A stretch of DNA of 64,000 nucleotides. It comes from Cryptomeria japonica. Taxonomy: Eukaryota; Streptophyta; Pinopsida; Cupressales; Cupressaceae. Below are positions 34,311 through 46,000 of this stretch, in pieces. The stretch lies in NCBI RefSeq assembly GCF_030272615.1, contig NC_081408.1:311879118-311943117 (forward strand), in the 5' to 3' direction. Numbering within the stretch: the stretch's first letter is position 1; each line of letters opens with the position of its first letter. The notes below the pieces were generated by a model. The model saw only the letters and a program-made list of their open reading frames with translations, was not told the DNA's origin and made no database searches. Both the position numbers and the translations under genes were made by a program.

Positions 34311-36720
34311 TGATTTATGATATGATAGACTTTTTTAGACTTATGGTTGATATTTTGATGATATTTGATTGACACTTATGATCTTATTTAGACTCTAGAT
34401 GCTTATTGATGATGATGGATATTTGATATGAACCATAGTGTTGGATGACTTGTATGATTGATGATACACTCTGGATTACTTGATGTTATTGTGTGACTCT
34501 CTTCGTAAAAGGGACGATGCCTTATCACTCATTGTGAGCATGGTGTGGCATTGTGATTCTCTTTTCACTTGCATGTTTATCATGATGTATATATGTTGTA
34601 TATGTGTTGCATTGTGTTTGGTGGTGGTTACAAGATTGCAGGTACCGAACATCGACTCCACTTGGTCTCATAGGTCTGAGCATGTCCTATCCCAATGGAA
34701 AGTTGTTGGAGATGGCATGAGTTTCCTTCACTCACTCTAGGATTAGTTGTTCACTTTGTCAGTTGTGTCGTGGCGCAAGTTGGTGGTTAGAGTCTTGTGT
34801 CAATTTTGACCCTTTGTTGAGTTGATTGAGGTCATGGGAGTGTGTGTTTATTATTTAATTAACAATTGGATTAATGTAATTTTTTAATGTTTATATTAAT
34901 TTATTTAATTTATTAAAAAGTATGGGTATTTCATTATTTGAATTATTTATTATTGAGGCTTGATTAATGTTATTGAGTTTAATTAATAGATTTATTGTTT
35001 AAATTGATTATTTGATAATTAATTTATTGTTGAGATCTTGTATTTATTTAATTGGGATTAATCTGATTAATTTATTAATTTATTTGATTTAATGTTTAAT
35101 GGATTTGTATTAATTATTAAACGTTTATATTTTATTGTTGGTATGATTTTAATATTTATTTATTAGTTTCTATTTATATAAGCCTTTTGTTTACTTATTT
35201 ATTATTGGGATTTGATTTATAATATTATCTCATTCATATTTTTATTACTACTTTAATATTATTTGCATAACCAGATATAATATAAAGTGTACCTACCCTC
35301 TTTCCTAATTGGTTAATTTAATAGAGGTAAGTAAATAATACTATTAAATAATACCTTCCTCTAAACTATGCAAGGTAGGTAAATAATATAGTTTTTAGGA
35401 ATATTATGATTGGTCAGTACATTTCTATAGTTTTGGTTAATTTTTCTATTTATTGGTTTTTGTTGTGAATTGCGAGGGTTGGCATTTTTGTGATTATTGC
35501 TTGAAGATTTTGTATTCTTGATTGCTTGAACTTGGAATTGGATTGTTGGAGTTGGATTGGATTAATTTGTGCTTCTTCGATTGTCATTACCATCACTTCT
35601 AGATACAGGTTAGAGGATATTAACCTTTTGCAGTTTGTTTTATGGAAAAACAATGTTTTCTCTGTGTTTGCATTCTATATGTAGGAATGGGAGAAATAAA
35701 TTGCATATGGGAAAGGAATAAGGATATAATTATTTATTTGCAAATATTAAAGATTTGGGAATTGATTTTATATATATTCCCCTTTGTTTTATTTGCATTA
35801 GTTTATTTGTCTGAGAATTTTGTCATGAATGACTCTATGTGCAACTGTGATTTCCATGATGGTTGGATGCGTTGCTTTGGGTCTTGTTGAAGTAAAATTG
35901 GTTTTTCAAAATACCTTATGAGTTTTTAGGAAGGATTTATATTTCAATTTGTGTTTTCATCTATTGATTTGGGATTTTTCTCTCTAACTATTGTTGGGAG
36001 TCTCTGTGGCAAGTTGGAATGGATTTTGAGTCTATGATTCGTTCAATTGATTTAGTTTTCTACTTTATCTTTGTGTAATGGATGTTATTTCATCTTTCTA
36101 GATGGATTTGGAGTCCAATTTTATGCATTAGTATCTTCCCCATGTCGTTTGTGAGTTTATTCTTTCCATTTTTTGATTTTTTAGCTCTCTAAGTCATATG
36201 TGCAATTCTGGGAGTCATATGCACAATTCCACGTATCACATGCGCTATTTTATCATATGCACAATTATGAGAGTCATATGTGCAATTTTGGGTATCATAT
36301 GCGCTATTTTGTCATATGCGCTATTTTGGGCATCATATGCGCTAAAGTGGAATCATATGCACAAAAATTTGAAATCATATGCGCAAAAAGGTAGGTCATA
36401 TCTGCTAAAAGACATGTCATATGCACGAAACTATCTGGTTTTGTGAGTTTTGTTAGTTTTGTCTAGTATGGTTGCTTTTTCAGGATTTTGGGTTTTTACC
36501 AAGGGTATTTTTTATGATTGCTTTGAGTTTCTTAGAAGTGTTTATGATGTTATCTTGATCATTTTATGTTTGATTTGAGCTCTGGTAAGATGGTTGTGCC
36601 TTACTGTTGAGGATTATGTATATGAGTTGATTTTCTCTAGCAAGAGAATGAATTTCTTGTTGTTGAGAGATGATTTTATGTGAACTTCAGTGAGAGGATT
36701 GTGCCTCACTGTTGAGGATT
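34311..36720 (+). repeat. E2 3' LTR, segment A
   Basis: From 35044 it matches the 5' LTR at 6187 onward. The first ~730 bp have no partner in view because the equivalent 5' part lies upstream of E1. The last five bases, AGGAT, are one arm of the E5 target duplication. The start coordinate is approximate. Confidence 0.75.
36196..36425 (+). repeat. CATATGC minisatellite in the E2 3' LTR
   Basis: This has about a dozen TCATATGCrC motifs, including one local duplication (TGCGCTATTTTG twice, near 36300-36325) not seen in the 5' copy, plus variants TCATATGTGC and TCATATCTGC. Confidence 0.8.
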
Positions 36721-37511
36721 GTTGGCTTTATACACTCAATGAGAATTGAAGGTGTTGTCATTGATGGTAACCTTGTGGCATTTATCTAGTAAACCACTAG
36801 CAGGCACAACCACCAGCAGGCATCATCACCGGCAGACACTTCACCAGCAGCGACAACAATGTATACTGGTACCCCAACCGACAAGAACAAACTTTTGTTT
36901 ATTGTATTTAATTGTAAATATCTTTTGTAAAGCTGACATGGCATCTTGTAATAGACTCATATATGTATGAGATCTTGTAAATCATTTTGTAATGATGGAC
37001 ATATGATGGATATGGTAGAAGTGATGAGCGAATATAAAGGCAGATTTTGTATAAGGTTTATGGTTATAGTATGAGCTTAAACCGGTACTGAACCTGGCAT
37101 AGAAGATGTTGAATTATAGTAGTACATTATATTAGATTCTCATAGTCAATTTTGTAAGTCAGTGAGACTTCCATTTTTGTAGATTGAGCAGTGAGCTCTA
37201 GGCAGTTGGCCTTCCTACATGTGCAGGCACCACATTGTAAGTAATATCCATTCATTGGCCAGTGAGTGAATATTGTGGGTCACAAATCCCACCGAGGTTT
37301 TTCCCACACTGAATTTCCTTGTTAAAAATCTTGTGTTATGGTGTGTTTTCTATGCTATCTTTATTGTTCCTATTTACCGCATAAATTCTTATTTACTGGT
37401 ACACTATTTTGGAATGCAAAATACTTAATAAGGTCAAATATTCTGTTAACGGTTAGATACTGATTCACCCCCACCCTCTTAGTATCTTTGGGACTATCAT
37501 TAATCCTAACA
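36721..37511 (+). repeat. E5 5' LTR
   Basis: It runs from TGTTGGCTTT to CCTAACA, 791 bp. A TATA-like gaatataaaggc lies near 37030. Relative to the 3' LTR it lacks a ~30-bp block (around 42607-42640) and has extra CCAGCAGG/CCGGCAG repeats. Confidence 0.93.
37186..37227 (+). ncRNA. Two-hairpin module in the E5 5' LTR
   Basis: GAGC-AGTGA-GCTC, then CCTACATGTGCAGG (37214-37227), with one mismatch in the second stem relative to the 3' copy. Confidence 0.45.
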
Positions 37512-37513
37512 AT

Positions 37514-37526
37514 TGGTATCAGAGCC
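37514..37526 (+). promoter_or_regulatory. E5 primer binding site
   Basis: TGGTATCAGAGCC two bases after the LTR, an initiator tRNA-Met type site. Confidence 0.9.
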
Positions 37527-37582
37527 TGGTCCTCTATTTTCAAAAGTCTAACAACTTGAGGAAGATTTTGACACCGATACAG

Positions 37583-38654
37583 ATGGAGAACTTAAGAAAT
37601 CAATTAGAAGGCGCTCTTATGGACTATGATGCGGAGAAGTTGAAGAATATCAAACTTGAAGATGATCTGAGAACTACACAGGAATTCATTCAAGGACTTC
37701 ATGAGAATCTTACTATTGCTAGAAATAAAAGAAAAGAACTTCATGAGAAGATGCAGAGTGATGATGATGAAAAGGAAACTCTTAATGATCTTGTGAACAA
37801 ATTGAGGCAAGAAAATAGTACTATGAGGAATGAAATGCAAGAAATGACTATGAGATTTTGTAAAGACATTGAAGACAGAAAGAAGAATGAAGATGACTTG
37901 ACTAGGAGACTCAATGATGCTAGAAATGAAAATCTAAGACTCAGTCATGAAAATGATATGTTGAAGACAGATTTGATTCACATGCAACATGATAAAACTG
38001 AACTTATGAGACAAAAGGAAAGTCCGGAAAATGAGCTGGCTACTGCAAATCAACATAAAGAGAAATTCAAGAAAATTTCAGAAGAACTTGATGATATGCT
38101 GAAAAGTCAAAAACCTAATGAAGATACTAATGGAATTGGATTTGAAGTTGGAGAAAGTTCCGATACTACAAACAATCATGATCACAGTAAACCGGTAAGA
38201 CAACCTAATGCTTACAAATTTAATGGGAAATGCTTTAACTATAACGAGTATGGTCAGAGCAAATCAGTGTAGATCTAGAAACAATCAAAACATTAATGCA
38301 TCCACCAGTCAATGTTCCAAATGCAACAAAATTGGTCACAATTCAGAAAACTGCAGAATGAATGTAAGATGTTATGTTTGTGGAAGATTTGGACACTTAT
38401 CTAATCAATGCAGAACACAAACCTGCATAGGATATGGAAAGGCTATTCAGAAGAATAATGTGACTTGTTATGATTGTAACAATATTGGACACATTGAAAT
38501 TTTTTGTAGAAGTAAGACTTCACCGACAAATAATAAAGGACCCAGTTTGAAAGGCAAAGGGAAGGTAGATGAAGTAAAGAAAGAATTTTCAAAACACTGG
38601 ATTAGAAAGAGAGATCAGAATGTTGATGAGACTATTCCTTCACTGATAGAATAG
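37583..38654 (+). pseudogene. E5 Gag-like coiled-coil protein with zinc knuckles
   Basis: ATG at 37583 opens MENLRNQLEGALMDYDAEKL. Residues ~1-190 are Lys/Glu/Asn-rich with heptad character, predicted long coiled coil (for example NDLVNKLRQENSTMRNEMQE). A frameshift near 38255 falls inside the first zinc knuckle (CFNYNEYG). Three canonical C-X2-C-X4-H-X4-C knuckles follow: CSKCNKIGHNSENC, CYVCGRFGHLSNQC and CYDCNNIGHIEIFC (38313-38510). The UBN2-type Gag fold seen in E3 is absent. The role is inferred to be RNA packaging. The protein ends at the TAG at 38652-38654. E7 has a related protein in the same position. Confidence 0.78.
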
Positions 38655-38843
38655 AGTATTACTCCACCGGCAAGAGACTCTTCATCCCACTCAAAACTAA
38701 CCCTTTGGGGGTATTGCAACAAGTTGAATATCATGCAGTTTGCCCTCGGTTAATGGTAAGAAGATGGATTTCTTCTCTACTGGCAGATGTGTTAAGTTTC
38801 ACTTAACCGACAAGCATTTAATGCGGTTGTTGGAAGAAAAGAC

Positions 38844-38853
38844 ATTATAAATC
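38844..38853 (+). promoter_or_regulatory. Possible internal promoter (TATA) of the E5 second gene
   Basis: ATTATAAATC lies ~150 bp upstream of the second ORF's ATG, in a 340-bp stretch without coding that resembles a plant 5' leader. Predicted start near 38877. Confidence 0.4.
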
Positions 38854-38995
38854 ATCGGTTTTCCTTGTTTTTCAATTCACCGAGCATTCAAACTTTCAGA
38901 GAGCATGAAATCTGAGCGAAGGCATCCAAGGCGAAGAAGTGAAGCGATTTCTTTCAAGCACTCAACCATTATTAGGCAGCTTAAGGTATTTTTCA

Positions 38996-41900
38996 ATGGC
39001 TTCCTCCTTTGCTCCGGAATTTATTGCAAACCCTACTGTTGTGGAAGTTGTGAAACTCCCTAGGCTTGTTTTTAAGATTATCCCCGAAATAGACAAGCAA
39101 GATGATTCTATAGGCGCATTTTCAAAAATTCCTAAAGGTGTTGCTTATTCTGAAGACCCTAGAATTTATATTCACTGCAATGTTGAGGAATTAGGTTCTA
39201 AGGAAGTGTTGAAAATGTTTAAAACTGTTATCTATGATGAAAATGGAAATGTCAAACCCAAACACAGGGTAATTGAAACTTTAGGTTCTGTGGAAATCTT
39301 AGACATCCCTGAATTTCCTAAGGAGGTAGTGAGAATTGTCCTTAGCAGGGTTCATGGAGAATTTCTTTGGCTAGATTCAGTTTGCAAAATCACTAAGGAA
39401 GCAATTAGGGAAGTGACAGGTTTACCCTCCACCGGTAGCAGGCCAGATAAGACTAAGAAGGTACCTAACAACACTGTCATGACCTTAACAGGAGCAACAT
39501 ATGATAGCAGATCCCTGAAAGTAAATGACATCAAGGATGTAAATGTCAGATTCATAAGCATGATCTTAGGCTACAAGACCACACATGCAAACCGACTTAA
39601 CTCAGTTTCCAGTCTTTGCATTAAAAGTGCTTATGATATGGTGAATAATTATGCAAAAATAGATGTATGTGAGTGGCTAAAGGATGAATTAATAGACAAC
39701 CTGAAAAAGATAAAAGGAGATAAGAAAGGAACATTTCGTTTTGGCAATTTGTTGGTATGTCTTATGTTATATTTCACAAAAGAAGTTCTCGGTATTGGAA
39801 AGAAAGATTTTGGATATGATATACTGGTAGGCAAAAAATTGCTAGGAATCTTCACCGACATGGGCACTGATAAGAAAAAAAAAATTGAGTATTTTAAAAC
39901 CTTCCAAGCAAAAATGAAAACCAGGGAGAGACTACCACAAAGTGTAGTAGACAAGTACAACAAAGAAATATGTTTTGTGATTAAAAAGGATGAAATATGG
40001 ATGGAAGCAGTTCTTCCTAGAATTGTATGGGTAACTAAAATGGGGTATGAGGCAGATGTAAACATTATTGAAACTAATGCTAAAGCCCTATTAGAAGCAC
40101 CTAGAGAACCCACATAAAAAGGTTTTTGGTAATGCAAAAACAATTGAAAGTGGTGCACAAACATTGAAACAAAGAAAGAAAAGAGAAAAGTACATGAGGA
40201 GTGCAACAAAGCAAGTAAAGGAAATAAAATAAAACATCATGAACATAACTAGAATAAAGGAAAGTGACCTAGAAGGATTACAGCCGGAGGCACATATCTC
40301 ACCGGTTGGTACATCATCTGAAAGTGAAATACTTGCTGAGTTTAAGAGAGTTGATAGGAAGAGAAAACCCTCACCGGTACCCTCTCCTTCACCAAAGAAA
40401 ACAAGGTAGAAGCAACAGACAGTAAGACCACCGACAAAGAAGTTGACTCCAAAGAAGAAACAAAAATAGGTTATACCACCTCCGGATAACTTATTGAGTG
40501 AAATCACTGATGACAGCAATTTATCAAATGTGATCAAACTATATAATACATTCACTAATGCAGAAAAGGAAAGTATTGAGAAAAACATAATTCTACATCT
40601 AGACATTTACAAGAAAGTATTAATAGAAGTTGTAGATGATTTTCCTAATGAATTGTACAGAAGGTTAGATGCAAAGAGGATTGCAGTTATGGAGCTAGAT
40701 AAGAAACTCAAGATTGAAAAACTTCTATCGATACATCTGGTTATTTCTATAGAGGAGATTGATGAACTAATTAGTGAAGCTAACAGATCAGTTTTTGCAA
40801 GTGGTCACTGGCATGTGAGCCTAATGGCTGGAAGAGTCAATGAAATTGCAGAGGAAACAACAGACAATTGGGATATCTTTTTTGTAGAGAAGGAAAAATA
40901 GGAAGAGTTGAACAAACCTAAGAAAAATTTCAAGGTTTATCAAAAGGACAGAGACAAAGGAAAAGGTAAAGTTGGTGGATTACCAAACATAAAGGTAACT
41001 GACAACCTACCAACACCTTTGGTTACTACACCGACAAATACTGAGGACATACCGGCTACTGAAAATGTTGACACACCACATGAGGACACTAACCCTGAGT
41101 CATAAATTTTATTCACCATGAACATTGATACTCAGGAAGTGAACATTGTAGTGGACAAGGATAGCACTAAGGTGAAAAATAATATCGCTAACACTGAAAA
41201 CATTGTAGAGCAACCGACATAAAATATTGAGGTTGGAATACAAATAGAGCAAACAGTGCATACAGAGCAACCTTTGGACACTGAAACAAATGCTGGTAGT
41301 GTAGATGTTGGCATGGAGAAAATGACAGAGATAGAGATACTGACAGTGGATAACACAGAGAAACCAACAGAGCAACTGGCAGAGGCACAGGTACATGTTG
41401 AGATAGAAAAACCGGCAATCACTGAGAAGCTCAAACAATTGCTAGTAGAAATGCAAACTCAGACTGATCCACCAGAGGTTGATTCAAGCAAATTGGTTTC
41501 TAGTACTGCAAGCACTGAGATAGTAAAGGTAGTTGGTTAGACATTTGGTACTTTACTGAGCGAATTTAGACCTACAAATGTGACAGAGGTACTTCTGGAC
41601 TCAATAAAGAAGATAACAGATTGTAATACATTGGCCTATAAGGCAATTGATGACACTATTCCTATTCTTAAGATGATTCCACCAAAATGTAATTTAGATC
41701 CAGTAAAGGATTCTTTAAGTTAGTTAGACACATTGTCTAAATTCATTGTTGGAAATATTTTAACAGTTGATCAAATAAATGAGGAAACATTCAAAGAGAA
41801 AATGGAAAAGGAAAAAGAAAAATTCTTTGAGAAAACAATAAAGAAGTGCACGAAACACATTAACACACTTTTATTGGCACTGAATAAAACAATTGTGGAG

Positions 41901-42352
41901 TACAAGGAACTATACAGGGACACATGCAAGCCGCATCTTTAACATAGGATATTGAAAAGAAAATAAGCAAAGTACAAAAAGAGATAGATGATATAGCTGA
42001 TAATATCATTGGTTCATCTGAACCTATATCAGTTATTGAGAAAGAGATAGCAAGACTTGAGGAAAAGATGGAGAAATTAGAGAAAGAGAAAGAAAGGATC
42101 AAGGCAAATGCCAGAGAGCTTAAGCACAAACTTAGTCCTAATTTAGACAACCTTATCTCTCCGAGGAAAGAGATCTCTGAGGCATTAATTCAAGGGAAAA
42201 AGTCACCGGAGGAGCATATGCATCATCTCACAAGTACAATCCAAAGAGCTGAGGCAACCATGAAGGACAACAACAGATTCATACAGAGTTTAAACTTGGT
42301 TTTGGCTGACATATTTCAGATTGTAACCAACCGATTACAAACTTCAAGGTGA
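38996..42352 (+). pseudogene. E5 second gene: long orphan protein replacing pol
   Basis: The ATG at 38996 has a good plant context (tcaATGGCttcc). The first 373 codons are uninterrupted: MASSFAPEFIANPTVVEV, a KITKEAIREVTGLPS motif (~39390-39430) and a helical region (SAYDMVNNYAKIDVCEWLKD). The EVTGLP motif recalls the N-terminal domain of putative plant transposon or envelope-like proteins linked to copia elements; this is weak, and no transmembrane segment is evident. After a frameshift near 40110 come a basic Pro-rich segment (SPVPSPSPKK), a helical section, a Thr/Glu-rich low-complexity region (~40990-41500) and a C-terminal coiled coil (~41960-42340). Stops at 40899, 41103, 41538 and 41940 interrupt it. 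About 1,100 codons originally. Function unknown. Confidence 0.65.
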
Positions 42353-42553
42353 AATGCTGCACTCATTTGACAATTTTTGACAACCTTTGTCATTGATGTC
42401 AAAGGGGGAGTAGTAGACAGAGAAAAAGGCTAATTAGAGGAGATCATCTACTCAGGGGGAGCACACATTTTTGGTAAAATCTTGGACTTCATTTTTGGAA
42501 CAGATTTTTGGATTTTTCTCATGAGTGTTGCCATCAATGTCAAAGGGGGAGAT
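42353..42553 (+). other. E5 3' untranslated region and purine tracts
   Basis: Two G-rich tracts, tcaaagggggagtag (~42398) and ctcagggggagcac (~42450), precede the terminal tcaaagggggagat that abuts the LTR. The same layout occurs at the end of E3. Confidence 0.75.
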
Positions 42554-43364
42554 CGTTGGCATTATACACTCTAATGAGAATTGAAGGTGTTGTCATTGAT
42601 GGTAGCCTTGCAACCTTATGGATACCTTCAGGCAACCTTGTGGCATTCATCTGGTTAACCACCGGCAGGCACCATCACCGACAGACACTTCACCGACATC
42701 GACAATAATGTATACTAGCACCCTAGCCAATAGGAAAAAACTTTTGTTTATTGTATTTAATTGTAAATATCTTTTTTAAAGCTGACATGGCATATTGTAA
42801 TAGACTCATATATGTATGAGATCTTGTAAATCATTTCGTAATGATGGACATATGATGGATATGGTAGAAGTGATGAGCGAATATTAAGGCAGATTTTGTA
42901 TAAGGTTTATGGTTATAGTATGAGCTTAAACGGATACTGAACCTGGCATAGAAGATGTTGAATTATAGCAGTACATTATATTGGATTCTCATAATCCATT
43001 TTGTAAGTTAGTGAGACTTCCATTTTTGTAGATTGAGCAGTGAGCTCTAGGCAGTTGTCCTTCCTGCATGTGCAGGCACCACATTGTAAGTAATATCCAT
43101 TCATTGACCAGTGAGTGAATATTGTGGGTCACAAATCCCACCGAGGTTTTTCCCACACAAGGTTTCCTCATAAAAAATCTTGTGTTATGGTGTGTTTTCT
43201 ATGCTGTCTATATTATTCCTATTTACTACATTAATTCTTATTTATCGGTACACTATTTTGGAATGCAAAATACTTAATAAGGTCAAATATTTTGTTAACC
43301 GGTTAGATACTGATTCACCCCCCCCCCCCTCTTAGTATCTTTGGGACTATCATTAATCCTAACA
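42554..43364 (+). repeat. E5 3' LTR
   Basis: It begins CGTTGGC (TG mutated to CG) and ends CCTAACA, 811 bp, with a long C run (TTCACCCCCCCCCCCC) 40 bp before the end. Confidence 0.92.
43035..43076 (+). ncRNA. Two-hairpin module in the E5 3' LTR
   Basis: GAGCAGTGAGCTC, then CCTGCA-TG-TGCAGG (43063-43076), in which both arms of the second stem are perfect. Confidence 0.5.
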
Positions 43365-45084
43365 AGGATGTGATTGGTTATGTTTGAGTAAAGGGAATGC
43401 ATGCCTTTCTCTTGTTGTTTGTTATGCTTTGATGAGTGAAGGCTCTAGCTTTATGTGTTGGTTTTATGGTTTTTATGTGCTTAGTATTGTATCAGTTATG
43501 TTGTGATTTTGGATTCATCCATTGTTGAGCCTTCATGATGTTATTGTGATGTTTTTGTGATTCATAATCATCCTAAGGTATTGGTCCATGGATAGGGAGA
43601 GTGGGCTCTTGCATGTGTAGGATCGGGGCCATGAGCAATAGGCTCTAAGAGGTTCCTAGAGAGTATGCTTAGGGTGTAGACCTATCATTGGACCACATAA
43701 AGAGTTTTATGTTTAATTTCACATGATAACCTTGATAATTGAGTAGTGGGTTTGGGTAATTAGGAATTCACATAAATAAGATAATAAACATGTTGTTTTT
43801 ATGCCCCACTCATAGCCCTTGAGTGATGACTCGGGATGAGTTTGGGAAGATCGTTGGAGCGGTAAACTGATCTCCCTCGATTGGCTCCAAGGTGGAGATG
43901 GTTCCACATGTCTATCAAGGTGTGGTGTGGCCCCTTCTTTGGGAGGAGAGCATGTGATGACACTCTTCCCTACATGTGTCCATTATCCTTATGACTTCGT
44001 TGTCGATTAGCCTCTAGGAGTTTATTAATTTATGTATAGCCTTATGATGTGATTTAACTCATTATTCTTGGTTGTTATCTTGTGGTTGTCATGTTGAGTC
44101 CCTTGGTTGTTAGGTGTCAGCCTAGATCTTGAGTGTGAGTTGGAACCCCATGTCATCTCCTAGCACGGGGGGTGGTTCCTATTTGGTTCCACATGGTCAG
44201 GTGGTTTGGTGCCTTCTTCCATTGGGATGTTCTTTATTGGATGCTTGTGTGTGTGGCTATGGATTCTATGACTCTTCATTATGTGAATGAACATGCAGCT
44301 AAATTCTATGTATTGAGATTATTTAATGTATTCATGATGGCATCACAAATTTAAAAAAACTATGTACTTGTATGATGTACTCTTATGTAATAGGTTATGA
44401 AGATGTATAGACTATGATATTGTAATGGAATAAGATGTTGTATTCATTATATGATTCATGTTGTAATAGGATAATATTTAGTTATAGGAATGAGATCTTA
44501 TGATGGTTTAGAGAATTGGATGTTTAGATTTTGAGCATTCTTATTATGTCACATGAATCTTATTTGGTTTAATGCAGACATGAGTTCTTAATTTAGAAGG
44601 TAGAATAGTATTTGTTGTTATAATCTGGCATATGTGAATGGTTAGATATGTAAATAGGAACATTGAGTTGGAATTTTAAAACGATCTTAGATAATTAATG
44701 GGATTATAGAGATATGTATTGGTAGTTCATAATCTCATGATAAGGAAGTAATGAGTAGAACTTCAATGTAATGTATGATATTATTTTCATGATATGGATA
44801 TGTTATTAAGATGTTGTTATTAAGTAGTGGCGTTAAGATACCCTAGAAAAAGAATGAATGGATATATGTTTATTATTTAAGATGTTAATTCCACTTGCAT
44901 TAAAAGTTGTATTTAGCTATGGTTATGTTCATGATATTCTATGCTTTTTGGTAGATAGTAAATGATGCATTTGATATGTTACGGTAGTTGATCTTAGTTG
45001 TGTATGTTGAATTAGTAGATGATTTTAAAAAGGTTATCTCTGGTTGTGGTTAGATTATGTTTATTTCTCTAGGGTATTTTGGCA
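43365..45084 (+). repeat. E2 3' LTR, segment B
   Basis: It resumes E2 LTR sequence after AGGAT and ends TTTTGGCA, matching the 5' LTR end. At 44366-44380 it shows the undisturbed site of E3 (CTTGTATGATGTACTC). Confidence 0.85.
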
Positions 45085-46000
45085 AGATTACATTTTACCT
45101 TTTAATTTTCCACGCAAATCTTGTGTTTATTTGTGTGGATGCATGTTCTCTGATTAGTTGGTTCATTATTAAGGAATGACTAGTAAATTCTATTCATGGT
45201 TATTTGAGTTTGAGTTTGGTTGTGAGACTTTGAAAAGTTATTAATGATAAAATTAATGTTCAATCAACTTGAAATTGGCATATACTAATTCACCCCCCTC
45301 AGTATATAGGTGTGTGTAGCACAAGTTTGTACCTAAATTGTATGGTCTTTCAAGGCTCTCCACTAGATCAGTAGTGTACCTTATAAGTTGGAAATTTCCT
45401 TCTCTTCCAAAATAAATCTTGTATTTCATGTCTCTTACCTAAAGAAAGTAATATGTAACAAGCTTCCAATCTAGTAATAATCACTTAAGTAAGATGAAGA
45501 AAGGAAGTTTATTTTGAAACCTAATGTGGAATTCATGGAGAAACAAGTTAAGAAATTGCAAGCATGAGTAATCTAGAGTTCCTAAGTATTGAGAACACCA
45601 CTTTATTTAAGGAGATGGTTATGAAATGCTCCTAATACTCATTTTCTTGTATAATAAGATTAAGCATTTATGACATTGGTAGCCTCAATATTTTCATTTA
45701 TTAGATCTAGGTAATTCCTTAGGCCAACCTAATTATAATGAAGGGGTGTGTCCCTACCTAATTGTGTATATAAATAAGGAAGATAAAGCCTCTTCCAAAC
45801 CATCATAAGTTGTATCACTAATATTCTCATAATCTAATTTTTGGAGTTCATCTCTCATAGTGGTTTGATATTTTATTATTTTTTCTATTATTTCCAAGAA
45901 ATGTCTTAATATCGGGTGAATACATTTGATACCTGAATTGAGTGTGCATGGCTAGGTAAAATGTTAATAGTAGTTGATTTTGGAGAAATTTATACGTTTG
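45085..46000 (+). mobile_element. Remnant of a Ty3/gypsy 3' end
   Basis: At 45100-45320 a tract with TTCACCCCCCTCAG resembles a copia LTR end. From 45340 to 45640, frame fragments read like the end of a gypsy integrase (VVYLISWKFPS and NLVFHVS-like pieces) and a degraded tail. The stretch 45690-45850 looks LTR-like, with TATA-type tgtatataaataagg near 45763. Limits are unclear. Confidence 0.45.

Larger units (their letters stand above)
36721..43364 (+). mobile_element. E5: pol-less copia-like element, target duplication AGGAT
   Basis: LTRs at 36721-37511 and 42554-43364 are flanked by AGGAT at 36716-36720 and 43365-43369; the undisturbed E2 site (GAGGATGTGATTGG) is at 7798. The primer site and purine tract are present. 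The interior codes a coiled-coil/zinc-knuckle Gag and a second long protein, but no protease, integrase, RT or RNase H, so it would need a helper element. Confidence 0.93.
6187..45084 (+). mobile_element. E2: chromodomain Ty3/gypsy element carrying three nested insertions
   Basis: The two LTRs can be matched piecewise: 6187-8801 to 35044 onward, and 28770-29481 to 44370-45084. Internal coding gives gag, aspartic protease, RT, RNase H, integrase and a chromodomain-like tail in gypsy order. E1 and E3 interrupt the 5' LTR and E5 interrupts the 3' LTR. The start of the 5' LTR is outside the window. Coding is broken by many stops and frameshifts, so E2 is the oldest visible insertion. Confidence 0.85.

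Noticed and set aside
36198-36446. Repeated MHN/YAQ-coding frames
   Set aside because: Produced by the CATATGC array in several frames; not a protein repeat.
38996-42352. Calling the E5 second gene a retroviral envelope
   Set aside because: No signal peptide or transmembrane segment is evident, and the motif resemblance is too weak.
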